A DNA stretch of 64,000 nt, taken from contig CM033110.1 in NCBI GenBank assembly GCA_019321725.1, positions 5,449,278-5,513,277 on the forward strand. The letters are read 5' to 3'. The number at the start of each line of letters is the position of its first letter. The first letter of the stretch is position 1. This stretch comes from Paulownia fortunei. Taxonomy: Eukaryota > Streptophyta > Magnoliopsida > Lamiales > Paulowniaceae. Positions 47,742 through 59,905 of this stretch are shown piece by piece. Below the pieces are notes generated by a model. It ran no database searches. It had not been told where the DNA came from and was given only the letters and a program-made list of their open reading frames with translations. Both the position numbers and the translations under genes were made by a program.

Positions 47742-49456
47742 ATGGCTATTACTAAAGTGCTAACTGATGTAAGAAATGGAGCAGCTCCTAGCTCCAATCG
47801 GGTAATCATGCCTCAAGCTTCCCAGCATGAGAAATTGGAGAAATTTATCGGAGCTGATTTCAAGCGATGGCAGCAAAAGATGTTGTTCTATCTCACTACC
47901 ATGAACCTGGCAAGGTTCTTGACGGAAAATGCTCCTACCGTTCCAGAGGAAGAAAGAGATCCCTAGAAAGGAGTTGCCTTGATGCATGGTGCCACAGTGA
48001 CTTCCTATGCAAGAATTATGTGCTCAATGGACTAGACAACACATTATATAATGTGTACTGTTCAATCAAAACAACAAAAGGGCTGTGGAATTCTCTTGAA
48101 AAGAAGTACAAGACGGAAGATGCCGGCATAAAGAAATTTGTCGTTGGCAAATTCCTTGACTTCAAAATGGTTGATACCAAATTTGTTATCAGCCAAGTAC
48201 AAGAAATGCAAATCATCCTACATGATATACTAGCTAAAGGGATGATGTTGAGCAAATCTTTCCAAGTTGCTGCTCAGATTGAGAAGTTGCCTCCATTATG
48301 GAAAGACTTTAAGAACTATCTCAAGCATAAAAGTAAAGAAATGATAATGGAGGATATGATTGTTCGTCTTCGAATTGAGGAAGACAACAGGGTTGCAGAA
48401 AAGAAGGTTTCTGCTAACCGGATGGAGGACAAAGCCAACATGGTAGAGGACTCCAAAGCCAAGAAGGGCAAGAAGAGGAAGCATCCTGGCTTGTCTAAAG
48501 ACAAGGATGCAAAGCAGTTCAAGGGTAATTGCTACAACTGTGGCAAGCCGAACCACAAGGCGAAGGATTGTCGACTTCCAAAGAAGGGCAATCAGAACCA
48601 GACTAACGTGAGCAAAGATAAGACAGTGCCAGTAGACATGTCAGACCTAATGCTCTCGATTGTTGTGTTTGAAGCCAACTTGGTGGATAACCCGAGGGAA
48701 TGGTGGGTTGACACAGGAGCTACACGCCACATTTGCTCGAACAAGGAAATGTTCTCTACATACATTCCGATCAATGGAAGGAAGCTGTTTATGGGCAACT
48801 CATCAACTTCCAACTTAGTCGGATTGGGAAAAGTGGTATTGAAGATAACATCAAACAAGGAGTTGACCCTAGTTAATAAATTACATGTTCCAGATATCCA
48901 AAAGAATTTGGTATATGGTTCTTTACTTGTCAAAAGTGGGTTTAGACTAGTATTTGAATCCGACAAATTTGTACTGACAAAAAATGGTCAATTTGTAGGA
49001 AAGGGATATGTAGTCAAAGAGCTATTTAAGATGAATGTAATGCTTGTATTCAAAACTTTTGAAATCAATAAACGTTTATCTTCTGTTTACTTGCTTGAGT
49101 TTTCTTCTTTATGGCACTGTAGACTAGGTCATGTTAATCGAGTTTCTCTAAGAAAGCTGTCAGGTTTAGGCCTTATACCTAAACTTGATACTGATGAAAA
49201 ACACAAATGTGAAATTTATGTTGAAGCTAAGTTTGCTAAGAAATCTTTTAGTTCAACTGAAAGAAGTAGCAAATCTCTAAGCTTGATGTATAGTGATATA
49301 TGTGATCTAAAGTTAGTTCAAAGTCGAGGTGGTAAAATGTATTTTATTACCTTCATTGATGATCACACTAGATATTGCTATGTATATTTACTAAGTAGTA
49401 AAGATGAGGCTTTGGACGCTTTCGTCACTTATGAAAATATAGTGATATACAGTTGA
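47742..49456 (+). pseudogene. Copia gag-protease-integrase start, one frameshift
   Basis: Starts MAITKVLTDVRNGA at 47742 and reads EKFIGADFKRWQQKMLFYLT before a TAG at 47964. The reading continues in the next frame (from about 47980) to 49456, so one indel lies near 47950-47980. Gag blocks include NYLKHKSKEMIMEDMIVRLR-like text and the zinc knuckle CYNCGKPNHKAKDC (about 48531-48572). Protease carries the intact motif WWVDTGATRHICS (about 48704-48742). Pre-integrase reads LWHCRLGHVNRVSLRKL and the integrase start FITFIDDHTRYCYVYLL (about 49345-49395). Apart from the shift it is nearly open for over 500 codons. Confidence 0.92.
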
Positions 49457-50693
49457 TGTTTGTTGAAAGAAGCATGGCTATCTAGAGTACTTCAAGCGTA
49501 AGCAAAGAGAAAAAATAAGAAATTTGCTCAGGGTGCTTTCATCAATACTTCTTCATCTTCTGCTTCTCATGTAACTCCAGTGTCTTCTCAATAAGGTGAT
49601 TCTAGTTTGGTCTTTACTTCTGTTATTTCTAACACTTGGGTTATTGATTCAAGGGCTACTGATCATATGATTCGTAATTCTTCTCTACTTGACTCTCTAA
49701 TACCTTCACCTATCAAGTCTGTTTAGGTTGATAATGGGACCCCATGTCGATTTCAGGGGCTAGGAATGTCTGGCTCTCTTCTAAACTCTCCATGTCTTCT
49801 GTATTACTTGTACCTAATCTCTTTAACAATCTTATTTCTATTAGCAAGATTACTATATTAATTATTTTGTAACCCTTCATTCTACCCATTGTGTGTTTCA
49901 AGATAATCTAACAAAGATGAAGACTGGTACTGGTAAGGAGAGGGCAAGTAAATCTGAACCTAGTCATAGTTTTTAAGTAGCGAGAGAAACATCTGATGCA
50001 TAGAAGATTCTCTTATAACATTGTCGTTTAAGCCATCCATCTTTTTCTTATTTAGAACGTTTATTTCCTCAGTCGTTTCATAATGTTTTTGTTTCTAGTT
50101 TAATGTGTAAACAATGCATTTATGCTAAAAACTATTGTGTGCCTTTTAAAATAAGTTCATTAAAAGTCCAATTCCTTTTACATGTGTCTAATGTTTGGGG
50201 TCCTCTCGCTACCTTTTCCACTTCGAGCCCTAAGTACTTTTTTTATTGATGATTGTACGAGTGACCCCAGTATATTTGCTGAAGTCTAAGAGTGATGTTA
50301 CACATGTTATTCCTTAATTTTCAAAAATAATTCTCACACAGTTTTATAATCAAGTTAAGGTCTTTTACTTTGATAATGGTCGTAAGTTTGTCAATGAGTC
50401 TCTTGCTGACTTTTTAAAAGAAAATCGCATCAATACTAGACAACGTGTGCCTACACACCACAACTGAACGACATAGCAAAGTGTAAGAATCACCATATTG
50501 TGGGGGTAGCTTAGGCATTATGCTTTACTACACGTATTTTGAAATGTTTTTGGATTGAGCCTGTCATGACTACCGTCTTTTTTATCAATCGAATGCCTAT
50601 TCTTATCGTTAACTATCAAACTCCTTTGAGGATGTTGTCTCAGTTTCACTCTATTCTTTGTGCTTTAAATCTTTGTTCTAAGGTTTTTGGTTA

Positions 50694-50883
50694 TATTTGT
50701 TATGTTCATGTACACTCTCATCTTAGGGATAAACTTGATCCTTGTTCTCTTAAGTGTGTCTTTCTTGGTTACTCTAGTTCACTAAGGTTTTTGTTGTGTC
50801 TCTTATGTTCATGTACACTCTTATCTTAGCGATAACTTGATCTGCGTGCTCTTAACTATATCTTCCTTGCTCTAGTTCACAAA
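50694..50883 (+). repeat. Diverged tandem duplication inside copia integrase
   Basis: GTTCATGTACACTCTCATCT... with CTTGATCCTTGTTCTCTTAA (first unit, about 50694-50785) recurs as GTTCATGTACACTCTTATCT... with CTTGATCTGCGTGCTCTTAA (second unit, about 50786-50883). Confidence 0.8.
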
Positions 50884-52597
50884 AGACTATAAATATTTTC
50901 ATCCTCCTACAGTTAAATAACGTGTCCATGGATGTTCAATTCTGTAAACAAGAGTCTTATTTTTCTGGAAATGTATCTTCAAATGGGAGATTAGTTGAAA
51001 GGAATAGGAAGAATTATGGTTGGCGGAAAACAAGTCATGGATTTCAAGTACTGAGGAGGATTTATATAATTTGGGTTAATGGGATACTTTAGATTAAAGA
51101 CCAGCTCAATTGTTCTAAAAGGTTTATACAAGAAAAATAATATTATTGTTGTGCCCCTCATTTAGACTCTGATGCTCCTCTCGGTGATTGTACCATGCCC
51201 TTCGAATGACTCTTTCAACATTGATCCTAAGGGTAGGAGATACCTACTCGCGATTATAAAGAACCTAATAGATGGGTGGGGTTTCTCTAAATCATCTTGG
51301 TGTTTATCCCATTTTTAATTTTGTTTCTTATCACCGTCTGTCTAAGACTCACCTAACTTTTGCACTTCAATTGTCTTTCGTGTCTATTCCTAATCATTTG
51401 AGGATGCCCTTGGAGATTCTAAATGGAAGTTTGTTATGGTGGAGGAAATGAAGGCCCTCCAAAAGGACTCTGCTTAGGAGATGATCGAGTTACTTCAAGG
51501 AAGAAGACAATGGGGTATAAGGGGGTGTTTTAGTGAAGTATAAACCAGATGGGACAGTTAACAGGTACAAGGCTATACTTGTTGCAAAGGGTTACACTCA
51601 GACTTATGCGATTAACTATTAAGGGACTTTACTCATATGGCTAAGATGAATATTGTTATAATCATTCTATCTCTCGCAATTAATCTTGATTGGCCATTAA
51701 GGCAGTTTGATGTGAAGAATGCCTATCTCCATGGTGATTTGATAGAAGAGGTATTTATGGATCCTCCTTCGGGGTTTACACTAAAAGGAAGTAGGTATGC
51801 AAGTTGAAGAAAGCTCTATATGAGTTGAAATAGTCACCAAGAGCATGGTTTGGACGGTTGAGCTACTCAATGAATGAGTATGGTTTGAAGCAAGCTTTAG
51901 CGGATCACACTTTGTTCGATAGAGAGTTGGTGATGATATAATTTTGCTTATCATTTAGGTCTTCAAAGATATCTGGCCAAGGAATTTGAAATAAAGGACT
52001 GGGGGTTCTTAAATACTTCTTCAGTATTAAAGTGTGTCGATGAAAGCAAGGACTTTTCCTCTTTGAATGAAAGTATACATTAGATCTTTTGGCTGAAATT
52101 GGTGAATTTGCCACATGTAGATACTGCCAGTGAGGTGAACCATAGCCTTAAGTATCTATCCTAATCAAGTTCCAACTGACAAGGGGAGATATCAAAGACT
52201 AGTGGGGAAGTTGATCTATTTGACTCACACTAGACCTGGTCTGTCATATGCAATTGGTGTTGTGATTCAACAATTCATGCACAATCCAAGTGACCAACAC
52301 ATGAATGCACTAAATTGTATCTTAGGTTATCTAAGGAGCAGGCAAAGGTATTTTGTTCTCCAAATATGGACATCTAGATATTGCGCATTACACGGATTAG
52401 TTTTGGGTCTAAAGAAGGCTATAGTGCTCTTTGTAATAACACTACAGCTATTAAGATAGCAAATAATCCTATACAACACGATCGAACTAAGCATGTTGAA
52501 CTTGAAGGAACTACATCAAAGATAACCTAGATTCCGGTAGGATAAAAGTACCCAAGTTGGGCAAGTGCAATATCTATACACCAACTTGAGGGGGGAA

Positions 52598-52802
52598 TTA
52601 GAGCGTACAATTGATTTACTTGTTTACTTAGGAATTAATGCATTGAAATTAGGGTATTAGTTGTTTGATTGATTGAATAGTTGTCACATTAATTCTATAG
52701 TTGTCTGATTAATTTTATAGTTGACTTTCCTTTTTCAATAAGGTTATGTGTTGTATAAATACTCTTAAGATAAATGAAAGAACTCATTTAGCCAATTTAT
52801 CA
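52598..52802 (+). repeat. 3' LTR remnant of the copia element
   Basis: Follows the polypurine tract; contains TTGTATAAATACTCTTAAGA (TATA-like) near 52752 and ends at about AATTTATCA. The TG start is altered (ATTAGAGCG). Limits approximate. Confidence 0.5.
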
Positions 52803-53912
52803 ATTGAATATGTGAAATATGATTTACTTGTAGCTTTCTTTGATGTTATGCTTTGTACGGAGTCTTGTTTGGATCTGTCTTCATCAATGAACGATTCAAA
52901 ATATAAACTGCAGTATTGACAGCTTCTGCCCATAAACTTTTTGGAAGTCCTTTACCGTTCATCATGCTTTATGCCATTTCGAGAATTGTGTGATTCTTTT
53001 ACTCTACAACTTCATTATGTTGTGAACAACACCAGATTATTAGTTGTCAATGGATCCCTTTCTTTTTTTTTTTAATTCAAGAAATTTTTTCAATAAATTC
53101 ATCTCCTTGATCTGATTGTAGTCTCTTTATTTTTCTGCCATTTTAATTTTCCACATGTGCTTTAAACTCAAAAATTTTTAGAATTGCATCTGACTTTGCT
53201 TTAAAATATAGATCTACATCATTTTGGTATAATAATCAACGAGTAAGAGAAAATACCTATTATTATTAAGAGATGGCTTTTGTGTTGTTCCAAAAATATC
53301 AGCATGTACTATCTCGAGAGGAGCTTTGGCTCTATATGTTGTCTTCGAAAATGGTATATATTGTCTTAATATGGAATATTAGGAAGACTAAATACCATAT
53401 TTTTCTTCAATAATTTTAAGCTTTTATAGTTGAAATGTTCATATCTCAAATGCTAAATGCCAAAGGTTGTAATCTTCATCTATTGTGCTTTGAAGTATGA
53501 TTTTCTTATTCAATGGTAGATTAAGAGGAAAAGCTTTATTTGATCGTATCTTAATTTTAGCCATTGTGAGATTCTTCTACTTGTCAACAATGACACTGGT
53601 TGTTACTGAACTTCACTTTGTGATCTTTCTCCATCCACTAGCCGATGCTATAAATCGTGTCAAATACTTAAAAGACATCCTTGATAATATTCATTTTACC
53701 TTCTTTCATTCAGATTGTTGTTGCTTCTTTTATGTTTTTTTTTTGTGTCTTGCCATCTCTGAGCTTCACTTCTGCCTCTACGAGCATTTTCTTATTTCAA
53801 CACATGTGATTGCTACAACTATTATCCACATACCAAATATTCTCAAATTGTTGTTGAGAGTTCAAGCAGAAGTAAAATACCTGATCCTCAACTTTTTCTT
53901 TTATGAAGTTTA

Positions 53913-55522
53913 TGATAAGTGCATATTTTGACATATTTTTGTATCAAATCCTTTATACTTTTCTTGTTTTATTATTGTTAATATTATAGTTTTATTAATG
54001 TTTTGTGTTAGAGAATCAATGAACAAAAAGATATAAAAAAAAGCCAAAATGAAACTAAAGAAGACAACATGTTTCATGAGCAAGTTGAGAGATAATATTT
54101 TATTGGATCCAAAAAGTATCACAATTAAAAAAAAGGGTCATTTTGTTTAAGTCCATCATGTGTAGATTAAAATATATGAAAGAAATCAATTGGACTTTGC
54201 AATTGATTGTTGAGTTTGTATTAAATTCAAAATAAGCATGTTTTCAGATTTGTGCAGTTTTCGTATTTTGAACATAACTTCATGTTAAAAAGCCCTATGG
54301 ACCTAAATCTTACTTCATTTGAAAGCTAAAGATAAAACTGCAACTTTGTTGTTAGAAGCTTAATCAATTCAGCCTTGATTAAAGCAGAAAATCCAAGTAT
54401 GTATATTGGAAGACATCTATCTATGCTGACATATCTCCTTAAATCAAGTATAAATTTCTTCCGGTGATTGGAATTAGGTGATTCAAGTTGGAAAATGAAG
54501 CTAACAAAGGAATATATAGCTTTCATGTTGATCACTTTTATAAAATTAGCTAATTTCATAGAGAAAAATATGTGACAAAATATGGATTTGAAAAGGACAT
54601 GTGATTATAGAGCATATTTGAAGTAAATTTGGAGTGTATTTTGACTGAATTTGGAGATGTCAATTTAGGTGATCTTCCACTATAAATAAGGGCTTTTGAA
54701 TGTCTTTGAGAACACAAAAAAAACCCTTTAAAGGGGGGAAAGAAAGTTTTGTTGTTGTCTTTCTTTAGGCTAATTTTCTAGTAGTCATATAAGTTTTATA
54801 GTAATAACAGAAATGTATTCTCTAGTTTTTTTTCTATTTTTAGTATTTTCTACTTTTATTCTATGTTTCTAAATTTCATTTGGCTGAGGAGAAAGGGTGA
54901 ACTTCTTGATGGGGGAAAATGAACGGTTATAAAGATGCATAATGTTCAAGTGTGTTGTATTATTATTTTAATTTTTTATTAAAACCCTCCTTGTTTAAGT
55001 GGCGATTCTTGATTTATGGATTATAATGGCACAACAAATACTTGGGTTCATTTAACTAGCTTTCTGGTTCTACTACACCGACTGCTAACGTGAAACCTTG
55101 ATTTGTTGTAGACAAAGGTATGCATAAATATTTGATCCCATAAATAAGTGTTAGTGTTAAGAGATAATTCGCAAACAGTTAGACAATATTATGATCACCT
55201 TAATGCATGAGCTATTTGATAACATCTTCTCATTAGAACCTTCATTATGTATGGATTCTAATAGTGGGCATTTAAAAAAAGTGAAAAAAATATTAATAAA
55301 TAATCATTTCTCTATCCAAAACTCAAGAGTAGATCTCTAATCCTCAACACTTTTATTACTTTGATTTCTTAGTTATAACATAAATTTTTCTTTATAATTT
55401 AAACCACATTTAACCCATCTTTTAAGAAATATAAACTCGAAAACTTCACACAACTTTCCTATGGATCGATCTCGGACTCACGAGAAATTTATTATTTGAC
55501 ACAACCTGCACTTGAGTTTGCA
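53913..55522 (+). mobile_element. Tat/Athila-like solo LTR inserted in the minus-strand copia
   Basis: It starts TGATAAGTGCATATTTTGAC and ends near TGCACTTGAGTTTGCA, with CTATGGATCGATCTCGGACT close to the end, a known feature of Tat/Athila LTR ends. A TATA box lies at 54681-54688. There is no coding sequence. The pair AGTTT at 53907-53911 and 55515-55519 could be the target duplication, which would shift the ends by a few bases. Confidence 0.6.
54681..54688 (+). promoter_or_regulatory. TATA box of the Tat/Athila-like LTR
   Basis: TATAAATA in the middle of the LTR followed by a transcribed-looking leader. Confidence 0.5.
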
Positions 55523-55525
55523 ACC

Positions 55526-56300
55526 TTAAAGTTGTAGCAGTTGACTTAACTTGTCTCTATCATTTTTATGCCAATAATCTCTTTGAGAATGATTTTCATT
55601 TCTACATCTTTTGCATGTATAGTGGCAATTTTTGGTGTTGTGACCGTTCTTTCTAGATATTCGACAAGAGGCAATTTTTGGTGTCGTGACCATTCTTTCT
55701 AGATATTCGACAAACAAGATTAAATTTTGATTAAAATTACCTCTTCTTCCTCGTCTTCGTGCATGAGAGTTTTGATATCTGCCACGACCTTTTTCTCTTG
55801 CACCTCTTTGTATTAGATTGTTCTTTTCTTGCTAGTCATCTTTTTTTTTTCTGCTCTGAAAAATACTTGTCTTTACTTGAAAGGCTTGCTCGCCTTGATT
55901 TGAAAATCCACTTATAATCTTCATGGGCTTTTAGTGATCCCATGAGTTCACCTAATGATAATTTTGACAAACCTTTGAATTCTTTAATAGCAGTAACTAT
56001 ATGTTTGAATTTTGCTAGCAAAGTCCGTTACACTTTCTCTACGATTTTTTGGTCCATATCCTCTAATTTGATTGACTATTGTAGAAACTCTAGATAAAAG
56101 TTTTTAAACATTTTGTTCTCTTTTACAACTAGATTATCAAAATATCGTTGTAATATTGAAATTTAATACAGATCACTTTTTCATGGCCTCAAAATTATTT
56201 TTGCAATATTAGCCATACATCTTTTGATGTTTTTTTACTCAGGTAAGAGTGATCGACTTACCCGCAAGGATCTTGCATCTTTGGTTTTGTTCTCTTTATG
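55526..56300 (-). pseudogene. Copia gag remnant (minus)
   Basis: Readable stretches: MLAKFKHIVTAIKEFKGLSK and LSLGELMGSLKAHED (56021-55836), then a zinc-knuckle segment with NGHNTKNCHYTCKRCRNENH (55717-55526). A short direct repeat (CAATTTTTGGTGTYGTGACC) at about 55626-55645 and 55673-55692 duplicates part of the knuckle region. Upstream text to 56300 is decayed. Confidence 0.8.
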
Positions 56301-56557
56301 TTCTTTCTTCTTTGTTGCTTCTTTATTGCTGTTAATGTGGGTTCCTTCGGAGTATATGTTTCAAACCCTTCTTCAATAATACTCATGGGACACGAACAAC
56401 GTCCGCATTATGGCATTCCATAATTCATAACCTTGATCTACCAAGATATGAACACCTTATTGAGAATATGTGAAGGCAAGCGCATTGCTGCTGATTAAAG
56501 TTTTTTTTGTTTATAGGAGGGGTTACTAAGCCAAGGTTGGCTTCGATACCACAATTT

Positions 56558-56960
56558 TGTTGGGAGTAAATATAAATAAAATTGAAAGAAAAACTGATAA
56601 AATGGAGGCTAAAATATATTTTTCAACGCAATATTACAATATTTTTTCCAAAGCTTATGCACTAAAGGCTTTGGAATTTGCTCTCATATGCTAGGAAATT
56701 CTAGTCCTGAAAATGCTCTATTTTTTCCACTCTTTCTCTATTTCTAATCTGCACTATCTCATCTCTTTTTTTTTTCTATATAATGAACATAGTGCTTATA
56801 TATAGACAATTCGACCGCATAATACTTTATTGTGATGGGATCTTGATCCATATTTGTTGCATCCAATCATCCATGAATTAACATTCTGACAAGGCACCAA
56901 TGTGGGAATTATCCATGCATGCATTTCTATAATTCAGCTGTTGATTGAGGCTGTCCAACA
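56558..56960 (-). repeat. 5' LTR of the minus-strand copia, 403 bp
   Basis: In minus orientation it starts TGTTGGACAGCC and ends ATTTACTCCCAACA. It is followed by AAATTGTGGTATCGAAGCC, a diverged methionine-tRNA primer site (56538-56557). TATATATAAG in minus orientation near 56795-56804 is its TATA box. Confidence 0.8.
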
Positions 56961-57172
56961 AAGGCGCACGCAGCTGCTTGTATTCTTCAACTTTTAAGGA
57001 ACTTTTTAACAGAACTAGCTAGCAGTTGTTAAAAAATGTACTAAGGGCACCAATGAAATGAAGCTTCTTCATGTTAAAGCATGCCAAAATCAGCCAGCAT
57101 TAAGCCAACTTATATCTGCATAAAATCCAATTTTGGATGTCAGATTGAGTGATGGATGATATGTCTACGCAG
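56961..57172. other. Presumed intron sequence before the channel pseudogene exon
   Basis: No feature seen apart from the acceptor ACGCAG at 57167-57172. Confidence 0.4.
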
Positions 57173-57392
57173 GAGGAGGTTGGCAAAGGGGCAGATGGAT
57201 CAAAAGAGACATTGTTACTTCTAGAGCCTAACATCTCATTTGGAGAGATTTCTATCCTTTGCAACATTCCTCAGCCAAATAGAGTTCGTGTTTGTGAACT
57301 GTGTAGGCTCCTGCGGATTGATAAAAACTTTCTCCAATATTCTTGAGATATATTTCCAGGATGGGCGATATGTCTTGACTAACTTGTTGGAG
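57173..57392 (+). pseudogene. Channel pseudogene: cyclic-nucleotide-binding domain exon
   Basis: After the acceptor ACGCAG it reads EEVGKGADGSKETLLLLEPN, SFGEISILCNIPQPNRVRV and CELCRLLRIDK, the end of the binding fold. A frameshift near 57330 then moves to the frame reading FSNILEIYFQDGRYVLTNLL, and the exon ends at a GTAATT donor. The shift leaves a TGA at 57344 in the first frame. Confidence 0.88.
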
Positions 57393-59113
57393 GTAATTAG
57401 ACTCTGCAAACATGCCCACTTACTTGATCTAAATCCATATAGCCCATTTTGGTATGGATTAAATGCCTTGAAATGTATCATCTCTTATGCTGGCAATATG
57501 GCTTGAGCTCTTCTCTGCTTAAATAATGCATGAACCTGACATCATTGTATAACGAAAAAAATAGCTATGATTTACTATGAGTATCCTGTTCTTCACCTGA
57601 ATGAAATAGTATTTATGAGTTCAGCAAGTCCTGATTGTTGAACTGTCATGAATTACTTACTACAGCTACATGATTAACTGAATGTTTATGAGCATAACAA
57701 GGACTGATTACTGAAATTTCACGAACCATTTTTAGGAACACATCTCTAATTTCAATAGTGTTGTCTAGCATGAAGAGGTTTGAACTTTCTTGTTACTTTT
57801 ACCAGCCATAGATTTCAAACATTGGCCACTATGAGAAAATTGAGTTATTTAGGTCCTGGAGAGCTTCCATGGAAAAAAATTCTAGTTTCCAGATACGAGA
57901 TATCCATTATAGTCCCTATATTGTAAACTTGACAAAAAATGCAGCCAAGAGAATTTTGTTGCATTTATTCTCTTCAAGCCTCAGCTTTCCAAGCACTATG
58001 CATGCCTTGCTCTCTCTAGCTTCTTATGACTTACTTATTTGCTATACTTTTATTTTTTACTCTTTTACGTCATCTGTCAATCAGGGTAGTATATCTTGAT
58101 TGAATTGTTGAAAAAATGGAAGGTTGGTGCCAACATCACCCCTCTGAATCCTTCTTCCTGTTCATGTTCATATATGTGTGCAGAAGCTCACACATGTAGA
58201 CATATCCAAATAGCCAGTTTTAGCTTTCATCTATAAGGTATTTCATAACAATTGTGAGTGTAATGAGAGGCCTCATGAAAAGAAAATATGAAGGTGAAAT
58301 ATTGCACACCCAGACAAAAGGATGATTAAGTGAATTCAAAGGGACCATAAACTGAAGACGATAGTTAGTTGTCTATTTGTGTGTATAGAAGCACCAATAT
58401 TGCCAACCAAAAGTAAAATTCAGTGAATCTCTAGCAAAAACTGGTGCCATCATCTGATCATGGTTGCAGAACATTCATTCAAATAGTAAAATTTATTTTC
58501 CATCATTTGAAAAATAATAAAGAAAAAGAAAACCAACTTTTGTCTCTTGCAGTAATGTGCTGTTACTTTTGATTTAGTTTATAAAAGAGCTCAAAAGACT
58601 GACACTTATAAGCACTGCAGATTTAGAAATATTGATCTCTATTTGCGTTCTCAAGGACAAAAGGCTGTGTATTTCATATCGACCTATTTATGTTAGATCG
58701 GTCTGCTTAAATTAATTGATATTTTACATGCTTGAAGCTTTCCGTGGATTGACAGTCAAGTGTAAAAAATTTGTTGCTATTAAATATTAATCGTGAGGAG
58801 CTCATTTCATTTTTCATTTGCATCTGCTGTGCAGGTGATTCTAAGACATCTTAGCTAGTTTATAACTTTTTTCTCATTTGTTTGTTTGGTTTATTCTATT
58901 GTTTACTTATATATTTTTTAAACTATTTTTCGGCCTTGCCTCAAGAGTTTCTTCTTATTGTTTCCAGACCTTTGATACTTTCTAATACTGATTACTTAAA
59001 ACTGAAACGACAAATTTTGGTTTAGATACACTATAGACATGCGTTTCTAAAAGAATTGAGATGAAAAGAAATGAAATAGACAATCCCTAGAAAGTGCAGC
59101 TGTTTTTCCACAG
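57393..59113 (+). other. Intron-like stretch in the channel pseudogene
   Basis: About 1.7 kb with no recognised exon; one or more ankyrin exons expected here were not found. The open frames at 57240-57506 and 57869-58099 extend past exon borders or look random. Confidence 0.5.
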
Positions 59114-59252
59114 CATCTTGCTGCATCAAGAGGATATGAGGATATCACGTTTTATTTCGTTATGATCATCGAACCACACTTCATTTAGCTGTCTCTTATT
59201 TAATGGCAAAGTTGCTTACGGAGGCAGGAGGTAGTGTTTTCTCGAAGGACAG
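59114..59252 (+). pseudogene. Channel pseudogene: fused ankyrin-repeat exon with internal deletion
   Basis: After TTTTCCACAG the text reads HLAASRGYEDITFYF, part of an early ankyrin repeat. A few bases on it changes frame to YDHRTPLHLAVSYLMAKLLT with SVFSKDR, part of a much later repeat. In the family these two segments are about two to three ankyrin repeats apart, so an internal deletion joined them. The exon ends at a GTGCCA donor. Confidence 0.85.
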
Positions 59253-59784
59253 GTGCCATTGCTTTGTTTATATTAAACATTGACATCTCAAATAAGCTGC
59301 ATGATATTTGTTTGGTTCTTGATGTGTGCTTGTTTTCATCCTAGTACTTGGAAACCTTAAATGACAGTGCTAGTGAGTTTTTGGTCCTAGGAGAAACTAA
59401 ACTTCAATGCTTGCTGCAGTATGTTTACTTGCAGCTAAAACACTTGTTTTATGCTGGAACTTGAAATGAACATTAACCCGTAAAGTTAGTCTTAGCTGCT
59501 CAGATTTTGAGTTTATTTACTTTCACAAACTTGCAATCTTCTTCTCTGATGAAGGTTATCTTTTGCGATCATGGTACCTTTCAAGATGACGTTCACTAAG
59601 ACATCATATTATTATATTAGAGTCCCCATCTAACAAGCTTCGAATTTGGCCAAGCTGCATTTGTTACTTCTAGAAACTGACATCTTCTTGAGCATTAGTC
59701 CAGAACCAACATATAAGCTCCTATGATTTGAGTTCTTAAGTGACAATGCTAAATACTATGTGGCTATGAATAATTTTTTTTCAG

Positions 59785-59905
59785 ATGGGGAAACACTCCA
59801 TTGGATGAAGGGCAAATGTGCAGAAACAAGAATATATTAGACTTCTGGAAGACGCAGAGGCATCTCAATTATCCGAATTTCCTGATCACCCTCAAGAGGT
59901 TACAG
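59785..59905 (+). pseudogene. Channel pseudogene: ankyrin end and linker exon
   Basis: It follows TTTTTTTTCAG and reads RWGNTPLDEGQMCRNKNI, completing the Arg codon of the previous exon. A one-base shift near 59830 leads to RLLEDAEASQLSEFPDHPQE. It ends at GTACTA. Confidence 0.85.

Larger units (their letters stand above)
47263..49456 (+). mobile_element. Ty1/copia element, 5' LTR to start of integrase
   Basis: An LTR-like region (47263 to about 47690) with a TATA box is followed by gag, protease and the pre-integrase/integrase start, all well preserved. The reading ends at a TGA at 49454, and a different copia element continues to the right, so the 3' two thirds are missing. It is the youngest-looking coding stretch among the retroelements here. 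Confidence 0.9.
49457..52802 (+). mobile_element. Second plus-strand copia element, decayed, gag end to 3' LTR
   Basis: Order: protease remnant (about 49630-49680, local reading VIDSRATDHM), pre-integrase block near 50020-50110, integrase remnants (50400-50950), RT (51400-51950, with VFMDPPSGFTLKG and SPRAWFGRLSYSMNEYGLKQ), RNase H (52200-52500, with KLIYLTHTRPGLSYAIG) and the terminal block NPIQHDRTKHVEL near 52465-52505. A polypurine tract CTTGAGGGGGGAA (52585-52597) precedes an LTR remnant. Stops are frequent throughout. The LTR on the left is absent. Confidence 0.88.
52803..56960 (-). mobile_element. Minus-strand copia element, 5' LTR to integrase, split by a solo LTR
   Basis: In minus orientation: LTR (56960-56558), primer site, gag (about 56300-55530), an inserted LTR (55522-53913), then pre-integrase and integrase remnants (53900-52830). 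Integrase text includes GLPKSLWAEAVNTAVYILNR-type blocks near 52960-52890. It ends against the plus-strand copia LTR at about 52802, so RT and the 3' LTR are missing. The element is of the Tnt1-like type judging by gag. Confidence 0.82.

Noticed and set aside
53497..53931. 144-codon plus-strand frame rich in Phe and Leu, resembling a membrane protein
   Set aside because: It is antisense to copia pre-integrase text and crosses the border of the inserted LTR; hydrophobicity reflects AT-rich sequence.
57149..57346. Start codon MMDDMSTQ as the beginning of a small gene
   Set aside because: The family match begins only after the acceptor ACGCAG at 57172; the Met is in intron sequence and the frame ends at a shift.
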